64,000 nucleotides of DNA from Pseudoalteromonas luteoviolacea H33-S (GTDB taxonomy: Bacteria > Pseudomonadota > Gammaproteobacteria > Enterobacterales > Alteromonadaceae). Below are positions 18,065 to 27,137 of this stretch, piece by piece. Made by a program: the position numbers and the translations under genes. The notes beneath the pieces are model-generated. The model did not search any database. It had not been told where the DNA came from and saw nothing but the letters and a program-made list of their open reading frames with translations. The stretch spans positions 82,202-146,201 of the forward strand of contig NZ_AUXY01000089.1 of the NCBI RefSeq assembly GCF_001625695.1, in the 5' to 3' direction. Position 1 is the stretch's first letter. Every line of letters begins with the position of its first letter.

Positions 18065-18255
18065 TATGCACCTGCCTTCTGGTTGATAACCGTTTTAACA
18101 CGCGCAATACTGCGACGCACTTTTCTCAGCTCGTGAGTTTGAGCTAGCTGACCAGTGCTCGCTTGCATGCGCAGGTTGAACTGCTCACGAAGAAGCTCTA
18201 GAAGTTCAGCTTTAAGCTCTTCTACGCTTTTGTCTTTCAATTCGCTAGCTTTCAT
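18064..18255 (-). CDS. rpmC: 50S ribosomal protein L29
   Basis: 63 residues with the canonical L29 pattern: MKASELKDKSVEELKAELLE, LLREQFNLRMQ and ELRKVRRSIARVKTV. It sits at the nascent peptide exit. Start and stop overlap rplP and rpsQ by single bases (TAATG). Confidence 0.98.
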   Translation of the reverse strand: MKASELKDKSVEELKAELLELLREQFNLRMQASTGQLAQTHELRKVRRSIARVKTVINQKAGA

Positions 18256-18668
18256 TACATTACCGTCCGAGTTACAAATGTTGTTTTGAAAGGTAATTTA
18301 CGAGCAGCTAGGTCGAATGCTTCACGAGCAAGCTCTTCAGGAACACCTTCCATCTCATAAAGTACTTTGCCTGGCTGGATTTCAGCAACCCAGTACTCAA
18401 CAGAGCCTTTACCTTTACCCATACGAACTTCAAGCGGTTTTTCTGTAATCGGCTTATCTGGGAACACACGGATCCAGATTTTACCTTGACGCTTTACGTG
18501 ACGTGTCATAGCACGACGAGCTGCTTCGATTTGACGAGCAGTCATACGGCCACGGCCAGTCGCTTTCAAGCCGAAAGAACCGAAGCTAACTTTGTTACCG
18601 CTAGTAGCAAGACCACGGTTGCGGCCTTTGTGTACCTTGCGGAATTTTGTACGTTTTGGCTGTAACAT
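18255..18668 (-). CDS. rplP: 50S ribosomal protein L16
   Basis: 137 residues beginning MLQPKRTKFRKVHKGRNRG and containing GRMTARQIEAARRAMTRHVK and PITEKPLEVRMGKGKGSVE, as in all bacterial L16. It organises the tRNA-binding region of the large subunit. It lies 13 bases after rpsC in the S10 operon. Confidence 0.98.
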   Translation of the reverse strand: MLQPKRTKFRKVHKGRNRGLATSGNKVSFGSFGLKATGRGRMTARQIEAARRAMTRHVKRQGKIWIRVFPDKPITEKPLEVRMGKGKGSVEYWVAEIQPGKVLYEMEGVPEELAREAFDLAARKLPFKTTFVTRTVM

Positions 18669-18681
18669 TAGTCGCTACCTC

Positions 18682-19383
18682 TTACTTAGCACTTTTCTTA
18701 GCTTTCTTCGGTGCACGTTTAGCTGGCTTCTCTTGCTCTTGTTTCAGTGGAAGACCACCGATAACTTCGCCTTTGAAGATCCAAACTTTAACACCGATGA
18801 TGCCGTAAGTAGTCAAAGCTTCTGAAGTAGCGTAATCGATATCAGCACGTAGAGTGTGTAGAGGTACACGACCTTCACGGTACCACTCTGAACGTGCGAT
18901 TTCAGCGCCGCCTAAACGACCACTAACTTCAACCTTGATACCTTTAGCACCTAGACGCATTGCATTTTGAACTGCGCGCTTCATAGCACGACGGAACATA
19001 ACACGACGCTCTAGCTGTGAAGAGATACCGTCAGCAACCAATTGTGCATCTAGCTCAGGCTTACGTACTTCTGCAATGTTGATTTGTGCAGGTACACCAG
19101 CAAGCTTAGTTACAGCTTGGCGAAGCTTTTCAACGTCTTCACCTTTTTTACCGATAACAACACCAGGACGAGCTGTGTGAATTGTTACACGGATAGATTT
19201 AGCTGGACGCTCAATAACGATTTTAGACACAGAAGCGTTTTTCAATTCCTTAGTAAGGTATTGACGCACTTTGTGATCGCCAAAAAGCTGCTCAGAGAAA
19301 TCTTTTGTATTCGCGTACCAAGTAGATACCCAAGGCTTTGAGATACCTAGGCGAATACCAGTAGGATGAACTTTTTGTCCCAT
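18682..19383 (-). CDS. rpsC: 30S ribosomal protein S3
   Basis: 233 residues with the S3 N-terminus MGQKVHPTGIRLGI, the KH domain segment ARPGVVIGKKGEDVEKLR and IAEVRKPELDAQLVADGI. It lines the mRNA entry channel. The C-terminus is Lys/Ala-rich. It lies in the S10 operon order rplV-rpsC-rplP. Confidence 0.98.
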   Translation of the reverse strand: MGQKVHPTGIRLGISKPWVSTWYANTKDFSEQLFGDHKVRQYLTKELKNASVSKIVIERPAKSIRVTIHTARPGVVIGKKGEDVEKLRQAVTKLAGVPAQINIAEVRKPELDAQLVADGISSQLERRVMFRRAMKRAVQNAMRLGAKGIKVEVSGRLGGAEIARSEWYREGRVPLHTLRADIDYATSEALTTYGIIGVKVWIFKGEVIGGLPLKQEQEKPAKRAPKKAKKSAK

Positions 19384-19395
19384 TACTTATATCTC

Positions 19396-19728
19396 CTAGC
19401 TATCTGAAACCACAACAGTGATGTGGCTTGAACGCTTAAGGATGCGGTCTGCGCGTCCTTTAGCACGTGGCATAATACGTTTCATTGTAGGACCTTCGTC
19501 TACAAAAACTTTAGCCACTTTAAGCTCATCAATGTCAGCACCTTCGTTGTGCTCCGCGTTAGCGATAGCAGACTCAAGTACTTTTTTAACCAATACAGCC
19601 GCTTTCTTTGGGCTATACGCTAGGATTTCTAGCGCGCGATCAACCGGAAGTCCGCGGATCTGATCAGCAACTAGACGTGCTTTTTGCGCCGAACCAGAGG
19701 CGAATTTGTGTTTAGCTAATGCTTCCAT
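19396..19728 (-). CDS. rplV: 50S ribosomal protein L22
   Basis: 110 residues from MEALAKHKFASGSAQKARLV; KKAAVLVKKVLESAIANAEH and PTMKRIMPRAKGRADRI are the L22 signatures, including the hairpin reaching into the exit tunnel. Two adjacent ATGs exist (19731, 19728); GGAGGG just upstream is better spaced for the second, which also matches the usual N-terminus. Confidence 0.97.
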   Translation of the reverse strand: MEALAKHKFASGSAQKARLVADQIRGLPVDRALEILAYSPKKAAVLVKKVLESAIANAEHNEGADIDELKVAKVFVDEGPTMKRIMPRAKGRADRILKRSSHITVVVSDS

Positions 19729-19740
19729 CATACCCTCCGA

Positions 19741-20019
19741 TTAACGCTTCTTAGCTTTCTTATCCGCAGCGTGACCGCGGTAAGTACGTGTAGGTGCAAA
19801 TTCACCTAGTTTGTGACCGATCATTTCGTCTGTAACGAATACAGGTACGTGCTGACGACCATTATGGACAGCGATGGTCAATCCGATCATGTTAGGGATG
19901 ATCATTGAACGACGGCTCCAAGTCTTTATAGGCTTCTTGTCACCGCTTTCCAACGCCTTCTCTACCTTCTTCAGCAAGTGTAGGTCAATGAATGGACCCT
20001 TCTTGAGAGAACGTGGCAT
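19741..20019 (-). CDS. rpsS: 30S ribosomal protein S19
   Basis: 92 residues: MPRSLKKGPFIDLHLLKKVE, IKTWSRRSMIIPNMIGLTI and HKLGEFAPTRTYRGHAADKK. A standard S19, forming the head of the small subunit with S13. S10 operon order is preserved. Confidence 0.98.
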   Translation of the reverse strand: MPRSLKKGPFIDLHLLKKVEKALESGDKKPIKTWSRRSMIIPNMIGLTIAVHNGRQHVPVFVTDEMIGHKLGEFAPTRTYRGHAADKKAKKR

Positions 20020-20035
20020 GGCAATTCCTCAACTA

Positions 20036-20860
20036 TTACTTAGTACGACGACGTACGATAAATTTATCAGTACGCTTGTTCTTACGTGTCTTAGCACCCT
20101 TAGTAGGCTTACCCCATGGAGACACAGGGTGACGACCACCAGATGTACGACCTTCACCACCACCGTGTGGGTGGTCAATCGGGTTCATGGCAACACCACG
20201 AACTGTAGGACGGATACCACGCCAACGATTAGCACCAGCTTTACCTAGTGAACGTAGCATGTGTTCAGCGTTACCTACTTCACCGATAGTTGCGCGACAA
20301 TCCGCTTCAACTTTACGCATTTCACCTGAACGTAGACGTAGAGTCACGTACTGGCCTTCACGCGCTAGGATCTGTACATATGCACCAGCAGAACGTGCAA
20401 TCTGAGCGCCTTTACCAGGCTTAAGCTCAACATTGTGTACTGTAGTACCTACTGGGATGTTACGCATTGGTAATGTGTTACCAGCTTTGATTGGTGCATC
20501 AACACCAGACTGGATAGCATCACCTGCTTTAACACCTTTAGGTGCGATGATGTAACGACGCTCACCGTCTGCATATAATACAAGAGCGATGTTTGCGCTA
20601 CGGTTTGGATCATACTCTAGACGCTCAACAACAGCTGGAATGCCGTCTTTAGTGCGTTTAAAGTCGATTACACGATAGTGATGCTTGTGACCACCACCGA
20701 TGTGACGAACCGTGATACGACCGTTGTTGTTACGACCACCTGATTTAGAGTTCTTCTCTAGTAGCGGAGCGTATGGCTTACCCTTATGTAGATCAGGGTT
20801 AACCACTTTAACGACGTGACGACGACCCGCAGAAGTTGGTTTACACTTTTGAAGTGCCAT
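20036..20860 (-). CDS. rplB: 50S ribosomal protein L2
   Basis: 274 residues, with MALQKCKPTSAGRRHVVKV, NNNGRITVRHIGGGHKHHYR and the C-terminal peptidyl-transferase-region motif VAMNPIDHPHGGGEGRTSGG. It is needed for subunit association and peptidyl transfer. It is located between rplW and rpsS. Confidence 0.98.
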   Translation of the reverse strand: MALQKCKPTSAGRRHVVKVVNPDLHKGKPYAPLLEKNSKSGGRNNNGRITVRHIGGGHKHHYRVIDFKRTKDGIPAVVERLEYDPNRSANIALVLYADGERRYIIAPKGVKAGDAIQSGVDAPIKAGNTLPMRNIPVGTTVHNVELKPGKGAQIARSAGAYVQILAREGQYVTLRLRSGEMRKVEADCRATIGEVGNAEHMLRSLGKAGANRWRGIRPTVRGVAMNPIDHPHGGGEGRTSGGRHPVSPWGKPTKGAKTRKNKRTDKFIVRRRTK

Positions 20861-20877
20861 AATTCTAACTCCCCTTA

Positions 20878-21180
20878 TTACTCGGCGCCGCCGACAAAGT
20901 CTAGCTCGCTGCCTTCTTTAAGAGTAACGTAGGCTTTCTTCCAGTCTGAACGACGGCCGAAACGCATGCCTGTACGCTTTGTTTTACCCTTAACATTTAG
21001 AGTGCGAACACCAGTTACTTCTACTTCAAAAAGCTTTTCAACAGCTGCTTTAACTTCAGCTTTGTTTGCATCTTTTGCTACTTTGAACACAATAGTGTTG
21101 TTCGCTTCAGCAGAGATAGTGCTTTTCTCAGAGATGTGTGGAGCAAGAATTACTTTTAAAAGACGTTCTTCACTGATCAT
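20878..21180 (-). CDS. rplW: 50S ribosomal protein L23
   Basis: 100 residues: ISEERLLKVILAPHISEKST, VAKDANKAEVKAAVEKLFEV and TGMRFGRRSDWKKAYVTL. It is the docking site for SRP and trigger factor at the exit tunnel. Its ATG overlaps the rplD stop (ATGA). Confidence 0.98.
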   Translation of the reverse strand: MISEERLLKVILAPHISEKSTISAEANNTIVFKVAKDANKAEVKAAVEKLFEVEVTGVRTLNVKGKTKRTGMRFGRRSDWKKAYVTLKEGSELDFVGGAE

Positions 21181-21779
21181 GCTAATGACTCCTCAAGTTG
21201 CTTCACAGCACCTGCAGTAATTAGAACCTTATCAAAAGCGATTAGGCTTACTGGGTCGATGCCAGCTACGTCACGAGTATCAACCTTGTACAGGTTACGA
21301 GATGAAAGGAATAGATTCTCATCTACTTCTTCAGTCACGATTAATACGTCTTTCAGCTCAAGCTCTTTAAGCTTAGCTACTAGCTCTTTAGTCTTAGGTG
21401 CTTCTAAACCGAAGTTTTCAACAACAATAAGACGTTCTTGACGAACTAGTTCAGATAAGATGCTCTTGATCGCACCGCGATACATCTTACGGTTAACTTT
21501 TTGGCTGTGATCTTGCGGCTTAGCTGCAAAGCTCACACCACCGCTGCGCCAGATTGGGCTGCGGATTGTACCAGCACGTGCACGGCCAGTACCTTTTTGG
21601 CGGAATGGTTTCTTACCACCACCACGTACTTCAGAACGCGTCTTCTGAGCTTTAGTACCTTGACGAGCACCTGCTGCGTAAGCAACAACTACTTGGTGTA
21701 CTAATGCTTCGTTAAACTCACGTCCAAAAGTAGCTTCGGAAACTTCAAGCGCACCAGCGCCTTTAATTGCTAATTCCAT
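21177..21779 (-). CDS. rplD: 50S ribosomal protein L4
   Basis: 200 residues from MELAIKGAGALEVSEATFGR, with HQVVVAYAAGARQGTKAQKT, KPFRQKGTGRARAGTIRSP and DPVSLIAFDKVLIT. L4 lines the exit tunnel and in E. coli also represses its own operon by binding the S10 leader; that leader is present here upstream of rpsJ. I chose the ATG at 21779 over the GTG one codon earlier because it matches the family start. Confidence 0.97.
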   Translation of the reverse strand: MELAIKGAGALEVSEATFGREFNEALVHQVVVAYAAGARQGTKAQKTRSEVRGGGKKPFRQKGTGRARAGTIRSPIWRSGGVSFAAKPQDHSQKVNRKMYRGAIKSILSELVRQERLIVVENFGLEAPKTKELVAKLKELELKDVLIVTEEVDENLFLSSRNLYKVDTRDVAGIDPVSLIAFDKVLITAGAVKQLEESLA

Positions 21780-21796
21780 CACTAAATCTCCAGGAC

Positions 21797-22432
21797 TTAT
21801 GCTTTAACAGCAGGTTTAACGATAACGTCGCCGCCGATAGCGCCAGGTACTGCACCTTTAACTAAAAGCAGGTTACGCTCAGCGTCAACACGAACTAGTT
21901 CAAGGTTCTGTGTCGTAGAACGAACATTACCCATTTGACCGGCCATTTTCTTACCTTTGAAAACTTTACCAGGAGACTGGTTTTGACCGATTGAACCAGG
22001 AGCACGGTGAGATAGAGAGTTACCGTGTGTAGCGTCTTGCATGCTGAAGTTCCAGCGCTTAACACCACCTTGGAAACCTTTACCTTTTGAAGTACCAGTA
22101 ACGTCTACTTTTTTCACTTCAGTGAAAAGTTCAACAGTTAGTTCTGAACCTACTTCAAACTCACCTTCTCCGCCGTTAAGACGGAATTCCCACAGGCCAC
22201 GACCCGCTTCAACGCCAGCTTTTGCGAAGTGACCCGCTGCTGGTTTGTTTACACGGCTTGCTTTTTTCTCGCCTGCAGTAACTTGAAGCGCGTTATAACC
22301 GTCTGTAGCGTCAGATTTGATCTGAGTTACACGGTTAGGCGTCGCTTCGATAACTGTCACAGGGATAGATACACCATCTTCAGTGAAGATACGTGTCATA
22401 CCCACTTTACGACCGACTAGACCTAATGCCAT
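21797..22432 (-). CDS. rplC: 50S ribosomal protein L3
   Basis: 211 residues: MALGLVGRKVGMTRIFTEDG, VTGTSKGKGFQGGVKRWNF and MAGQMGNVRSTTQNLELVRV. An early assembly protein near the peptidyl transferase centre. It is the second gene of the operon. Confidence 0.98.
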   Translation of the reverse strand: MALGLVGRKVGMTRIFTEDGVSIPVTVIEATPNRVTQIKSDATDGYNALQVTAGEKKASRVNKPAAGHFAKAGVEAGRGLWEFRLNGGEGEFEVGSELTVELFTEVKKVDVTGTSKGKGFQGGVKRWNFSMQDATHGNSLSHRAPGSIGQNQSPGKVFKGKKMAGQMGNVRSTTQNLELVRVDAERNLLLVKGAVPGAIGGDVIVKPAVKA

Positions 22433-22459
22433 TTTCCTAAAACCTCTCTAATCTTTCGA

Positions 22460-22771
22460 TTAACCCAGGCTGATTTGAACATCAACACCAGCAGCAAGGT
22501 CTAGGCGCATTAGAGCGTCTACAGTCTTGTCAGTTGGTTCTACGATGTCGATCAGACGTTTATGGGTGCGGATTTCATACTGATCACGCGCGTCTTTGTT
22601 TACGTGCGGAGAGATCAATACAGTGAAACGCTCAAAACGTGTAGGTAGTGGGATTGGACCACGTACCTGAGCACCAGTGCGCTTCGCAGTTTCCACGATT
22701 TCCGCCGTTGATTGGTCAATCAAACGGTGGTCAAAAGCTTTTAGGCGAATACGAATGCGTTGATTTGACAT
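22460..22771 (-). CDS. rpsJ: 30S ribosomal protein S10
   Basis: 103 residues: RIRIRLKAFDHRLIDQSTAE, KRTGAQVRGPIPLPTRFERF and IRTHKRLIDIVEPTDKTVDA. S10 is also NusE in transcription antitermination. It is the first gene of the operon, preceded by a structured leader. Confidence 0.98.
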   Translation of the reverse strand: MSNQRIRIRLKAFDHRLIDQSTAEIVETAKRTGAQVRGPIPLPTRFERFTVLISPHVNKDARDQYEIRTHKRLIDIVEPTDKTVDALMRLDLAAGVDVQISLG

Positions 22772-22955
22772 TCTTAAACCTCAATTAAAAGAGCATTTAA
22801 AAAGAGCATAAAAAAACCGCCGAAACTATCTTAAAATACCTAAGAAGTCGGTTGTTCTTTTATTTCTACCATCGAACTCCAAATCGGAGTTCCTGTTTAA
22901 TAGTCTGAAATCCAGACTTTCATTTGTACTTTCAGCGACCAGAAGCCGAGAAAGT
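22772..22955 (-). ncRNA. S10 operon leader with attenuator-type hairpins
   Basis: The untranslated leader of rpsJ can fold into several hairpins on the minus strand: AGTCTG/CAGACT (22902-22907 with 22913-22918), GAACTCC/GGAGTTC (22874-22880 with 22886-22892) and a bulged stem AACCG...CGGTT (22849-22853 with 22815-22819) followed by seven T. The last has the form of the attenuator at which L4 stimulates premature termination in E. coli. Regulation by L4 is inferred from family knowledge. Confidence 0.75.
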
Positions 22956-22961
22956 TTGCAC

Positions 22962-22989
22962 ATTATAATGACACTGGTGATAAATGCAA
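22962..22989 (-). promoter_or_regulatory. Predicted S10 operon promoter
   Basis: On the minus strand a perfect -10 box TATAAT (22962-22967) has a -35-like TTGCAT (22984-22989) with 16-bp spacing. It lies just ahead of the structured leader. Confidence 0.7.
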
Positions 22990-23294
22990 CAATTAAATGC
23001 AATAAATTTGTCGCATCGCGCTATCCTGTTTTTTCGCCAAACTCAGTGCGACGACAACCCCTTAATCAAGTGCCTAATTAAAGTTCATTGAAAGGCTAAC
23101 GTCCTAATAAATAACTATGTTTAAACTAGCCTTGGCTATACTTAACAACGTTTAGCGGACCTTGGTTTCATATTGATGGAGTCTCAAACATCGTAGCTCG
23201 GCTACAGGCGACACAACGCAAGGCAATACTGGACCATGGTCAGTCCAGTGAATCCTTGATATTCTATTGCAAAAATTATTATTTGGTACTGTAT
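22990..23294. other. Spacer between the divergent S10 operon and plsB
   Basis: About 300 bases without a gene. It carries the S10 promoter at its left edge and an inverted repeat ACTGGAC/GTCCAGT (23228-23234 with 23243-23249) about 45 bases before plsB, which could be an operator or a hairpin in the plsB leader. Confidence 0.4.
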
Positions 23295-25721
23295 ATGCGC
23301 TTTATATCCCAAAGTCTCAACGTGCTTGCACGCTGGACTAATTGGCTTTTAGTTAAAAGTAAACTGTTGCCAGAAAACCCAATCGAGCAATTTGGCCTTG
23401 ATCCAAACCTGCCAACTTTTTATGTGACGAGATTGAACTCCCATTCCGATCTCGCAGCCATTGATCGCATGTGCCAACAGCTTGGCCTACCAAGCCCGAT
23501 GCAATCGCAAAAGGTAGGCAACACCGAGGTGCCGCGTTTTATTGCGATGCAAAATCCAACGCCGTTGTTTTCTAAGTCAGCCAAGCCGAGTAATGCACTG
23601 CAACTAAGCAAAGACATATTTCACGCACTGAAAGCCAATCCCACAATCAAAGCCCAGATACTACCTGTCTCGGTATTTTGGGGCCGAGATCCGGGCAAAG
23701 AAAAGCCAGGGCTCGGAACGCTCTTAAGCCATTCACTGACACCAAGTTGGCTTCGTAAAGGCTTGGTCGTTTTGTTTTCAGGCCGTGATAGCCTTGTGCG
23801 CTTTTCGGCACCCATTGCCGTTGAGCAATTAATGAATGACAAGGCGGATGTCGAAGAGTTACCACAAAAGTTACTACGCGTAGCCCGTGTCCACTTCCGT
23901 CGTCAGCAACTTGCCGCAACAGGACCTAAACTCCCTTCCAGAGAAGCTCTATTCAACTCGATTCTCGCTGCGCCCAATATCAAAAAGGCCATTGCAGAAG
24001 AAGCCAAAGCAAAAGGCTTGAGTCATCATGAAGCAAGGCTCAACGCACAAGAGTTACTAGACGAGATCGCAGCAAACTACTCTGATGCCATGGTGCGCGT
24101 CGCCGACCGCGTACTGACTTGGCTTTGGAACAAGTTATACAACGGGATTGAAGTCAAAAATGCTGATGAGGTCAGAACGCTGGCAGATAAAGGGCATGAA
24201 ATCATATACGTGCCATGCCATCGCTCTCATATGGATTACTTATTGCTAACTTATGTCATTTATCATCAAGGCTTGGTGCCGCCGCATATTGCCGCAGGTG
24301 TCAATCTGAACTTTTTCCCAGCAGGTGGTATTTTCCGCCGCTCAGGCGCATTTTTTATTCGCCGCTCATTTGCCGGTAATAAGCTCTATTCTGCGGTTTT
24401 CAAAGAGTATTTGAGCCAGTTATTTATCAAAGGCTACTCAGTCAAGTTTTACACCGAAGGCGGCCGCAGCCGCACAGGTCGATTGTTGCCGCCCAAAACC
24501 GGTATGTTAGCCATGACCATGCAATCTATGCTTAAAGGCATAGATAGACCGATTTCGATTGTGCCTGTTTATATCGGTTATGAGCACGTTATGGAGATCA
24601 ATACCTACCTCAAAGAGCTCGCTGGTAATAATAAGAAAAATGAATCTGTGTTAGGCGTATTCAAAGCCATTAAGAATCTACGCAACTACGGACGTGGTTA
24701 TTTAAACTTTGGCCAACCCATCAATCTAAACCAGTATTTAAATGAACATCAACCTGATTGGCGCCAATCAATCAGTGCTGAAGACACACCAAAACCACAA
24801 TGGCTTAACAACCAAGTCGCTAATGTCGCCGACCAAATCATGACGAATATCAACGCCAGTGCTGCTTTGAACGTGATTAATGTACTTGCGACCATCTTAC
24901 TCAGTAATGAGCAATTTGCTTTGAGCAAGCAAAAGCTCCTGGAGCAACTGCGCTTTTATTTGGCACTGCAAAAGCATGCCAAATACAACGCACATGTTAC
25001 TCAACCAGATGAAGATGCTGAGGCGCTGCTGGCCCATGCGCTTAAACTCGATAAATTTGAAGTACTGCAAGATGGGTTAGGTGACATCATCACCATCAAA
25101 GAGAAAGAACGTACACTGTTCAACTATTATCGTAATAATATTTTGCATCTATTTGCGGTGCCTAGTGTACTGGCACAAATGCTATTCAATCGCTTTAGCA
25201 TGACCACACAAGAGTGTGAGCAAAAACTTGCAAGGCTTTATCCGCTATTTGCAAAAGAGTGGTTTTTAACCCCTATGCCAAGCGACTATGTCAAAGATAT
25301 CCTAACAAGCTTTGCACAACATGATTTAATTACGTTTGACGGTGTTCAGGCGGTTGCAAGTAAAGACAATCGCGCGCTCGCTAAGCTAGAAATGTTAGGT
25401 AAGGTGTGTCACTTAACCCTTGAGCGCTATGCCATCACCAGCAGCCTCGTGATTAATAATCAAGGCATCAAACGTCCTGATTTAGAAAAGGAAAGTGACG
25501 TCTTAGCCAATCGTTTAGGCACCCTGCATGGGATCAAGAGCCCTGAGTTTTTTGACAAAAAAGTACTGAGCAACTTCATCAACGCATTGCGAGAGCAAGG
25601 CTTTATCAGTATTTCTGAGCAGCAGACCATCAATGCGGAGTCCCAGCTTGAAGAGCTGCAAGCATTTCTCACAGAGCTATTGCCGGCGCGGATCTGGCAG
25701 TCTATTAACGATACCGTTTAA
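23295..25721 (+). CDS. plsB: Glycerol-3-phosphate 1-O-acyltransferase PlsB
   Basis: Inner-membrane acyltransferase making lysophosphatidic acid, the first step of phospholipid synthesis. Acyltransferase blocks are clear: PCHRSHMDYLLLTYV (HxxxxD, block I), FPAGGIFRRSGAFFIRRSF (block II), FYTEGGRSRTGRLLPPKTGM (block III) and ISIVPVYIGYEHVME (block IV). The open frame extends upstream to a TTG at 23256, but the ATG at 23295 (MRFISQSLNVLARW) gives 808 residues, essentially the E. coli length (807). It is monocistronic, convergent with tesB. Confidence 0.96.
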   Translation: MRFISQSLNVLARWTNWLLVKSKLLPENPIEQFGLDPNLPTFYVTRLNSHSDLAAIDRMCQQLGLPSPMQSQKVGNTEVPRFIAMQNPTPLFSKSAKPSNALQLSKDIFHALKANPTIKAQILPVSVFWGRDPGKEKPGLGTLLSHSLTPSWLRKGLVVLFSGRDSLVRFSAPIAVEQLMNDKADVEELPQKLLRVARVHFRRQQLAATGPKLPSREALFNSILAAPNIKKAIAEEAKAKGLSHHEARLNAQELLDEIAANYSDAMVRVADRVLTWLWNKLYNGIEVKNADEVRTLADKGHEIIYVPCHRSHMDYLLLTYVIYHQGLVPPHIAAGVNLNFFPAGGIFRRSGAFFIRRSFAGNKLYSAVFKEYLSQLFIKGYSVKFYTEGGRSRTGRLLPPKTGMLAMTMQSMLKGIDRPISIVPVYIGYEHVMEINTYLKELAGNNKKNESVLGVFKAIKNLRNYGRGYLNFGQPINLNQYLNEHQPDWRQSISAEDTPKPQWLNNQVANVADQIMTNINASAALNVINVLATILLSNEQFALSKQKLLEQLRFYLALQKHAKYNAHVTQPDEDAEALLAHALKLDKFEVLQDGLGDIITIKEKERTLFNYYRNNILHLFAVPSVLAQMLFNRFSMTTQECEQKLARLYPLFAKEWFLTPMPSDYVKDILTSFAQHDLITFDGVQAVASKDNRALAKLEMLGKVCHLTLERYAITSSLVINNQGIKRPDLEKESDVLANRLGTLHGIKSPEFFDKKVLSNFINALREQGFISISEQQTINAESQLEELQAFLTELLPARIWQSINDTV

Positions 25722-25731
25722 ATGCGTAACC

Positions 25732-25758
25732 GATGCGCCGATTTAACGTTGGCGCATC
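25732..25758. terminator. Hairpin between convergent plsB and tesB
   Basis: GATGCGCC (25732-25739) pairs with GGCGCATC (25751-25758). It overlaps the last codons of tesB. No T run was seen; it may act on both strands as a 3' end hairpin. Confidence 0.4.
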
Positions 25759-26600
25759 ACCCCTTCTTGTATCGTGGATGCCACAAGTTCACCCTGACGA
25801 TTAAAGAACTGCCCACGTACCAGACCGCGACCATTGCTCGCACTTGGACTATCTACACTGTACAGCATCCAATCGTCTAATCTAAATGGTCGATGAAACC
25901 ACATCGCATGATCAATCGTCGCAACCTGCATATTCGGCTGCATAAATGATAGGCCATGAGGCTGCAAAGCAGTGGGTAAAAACTCAAAGTCAGACGCATA
26001 AGCCAATAAGTAATTGTGAATACGCCTTTCATCTGGCATGGTGCCATTAGCCTTAAACCACACATGACGTTTAGCTGCTGCCTTTTGTGGCTGAAACGGA
26101 TTTTGGAAATTAACCGGGCGCATATCCAACGGCATCTCTTGGGTAAACTTAGGTCTCAGCGCCTTAGGGATCAACTCTGCATTATCTTGGTAAAATTGCA
26201 GGGCAGATTTCAGTGTTTCTGGCTCTGGTACCGATGGCATTTCAGACTGATGGGATAAACCCGGTTCGTCTCCTTGGAACGACGCTGTCATATAAAATAT
26301 CGGTTTTCCGTATTGGATGGCACTCACACGTCTTGTGCTGAAACTGCGTCCATCACGAATATTTTCTACATCGTATACAATGGGTTTACTGGCATCACCT
26401 GGGCGCAAGAAATAAGAATGCAGAGAGTTAACATAACGGCCCTCAGGTAGCGTGTATTTCGCTGCAGACAAAGCTTGTCCCATCACTTGCCCACCAAAGA
26501 CCTGTGGAAATCCTAAATCTTGGCTTTGACCGCGATAGATCCCCTGTTCAATTTCTTCCAAACTCAATAAATCAAGTAAATCCTGTAAAACCTGACTCAT
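25743..26600 (-). CDS. tesB: Acyl-CoA thioesterase II
   Basis: 285 residues, the length of E. coli TesB (286). Double hot-dog thioesterase: LLSLEEIEQGIYRGQSQDLG, VFGGQVMGQALSAAKYT, NSLHSYFLRPGD, the second-half segment LLAYASDFEFLPTAL and ATIDHAMWFHRPFR with the catalytic Asp. It hydrolyses medium- and long-chain acyl-CoA. It is a single gene, divergent from the EVE gene. Confidence 0.95.
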   Translation of the reverse strand: MSQVLQDLLDLLSLEEIEQGIYRGQSQDLGFPQVFGGQVMGQALSAAKYTLPEGRYVNSLHSYFLRPGDASKPIVYDVENIRDGRSFSTRRVSAIQYGKPIFYMTASFQGDEPGLSHQSEMPSVPEPETLKSALQFYQDNAELIPKALRPKFTQEMPLDMRPVNFQNPFQPQKAAAKRHVWFKANGTMPDERRIHNYLLAYASDFEFLPTALQPHGLSFMQPNMQVATIDHAMWFHRPFRLDDWMLYSVDSPSASNGRGLVRGQFFNRQGELVASTIQEGVMRQR

Positions 26601-26674
26601 AAGTCACCTCACCATTGTAGTTACTGCGATTAGTGATAATAATACACTAATCTACTTTTAATTGAGTACTTATA

Positions 26675-27136
26675 ATGGCTTATTGGTTATTCAAAACAGA
26701 ACCTGATGCATACTCTCTCGATGATTTAAAAAACGCACCTGAGCAAAGCACATTTTGGGAAGGGATCCGCAACTACCAAGCGCGTAACTTTATGCGCGAC
26801 CAGATGCAGGTGGGCGATAAGGTCTTTATTTATCATTCAAGTTGTAAAGTACCAGCCGTTGTTGGCATCGCTAAAGTGACCGAGGGGGCACAAACAGATC
26901 CATATCAATTTGATGCCAGTAGTGACTATTACGACCCTAAATCATCCCCTGAGAACCCAAGGTGGATAGGTGTCACCGTGCAATATGTCGAACAATTACC
27001 CTCACAAGTGACCCTAAAAGCGATTAAAGCGGAGGACGCCATCACTGAACTGGCCCTCAAAAAAGCCGGTAGACTTTCCATCATGCCAGTCACAGACACT
27101 GAGTGGCAGCAAATCATCGCGATGTCTAAAAGATAA
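26675..27136 (+). CDS. EVE-domain protein
   Basis: 153 residues beginning MAYWLFKTEPDAYSLDDL, with WEGIRNYQARNFMRDQMQVG, VFIYHSSCKVPAVVGIAKV and WIGVTVQYVEQL. This is the full EVE domain (thymocyte nuclear protein 1 family), a PUA-like fold that binds modified bases. The bacterial role is unsettled; RNA modification recognition or links to modified-DNA restriction are proposed for the family. It is a single gene ending 1 base before the convergent small membrane protein. Confidence 0.9.
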   Translation: MAYWLFKTEPDAYSLDDLKNAPEQSTFWEGIRNYQARNFMRDQMQVGDKVFIYHSSCKVPAVVGIAKVTEGAQTDPYQFDASSDYYDPKSSPENPRWIGVTVQYVEQLPSQVTLKAIKAEDAITELALKKAGRLSIMPVTDTEWQQIIAMSKR

Positions 27137-27137
27137 G

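Noticed and set aside
23256..23294. TTG start for plsB
   Set aside because: The extension is unlike PlsB; the ATG at 23295 gives the E. coli length.
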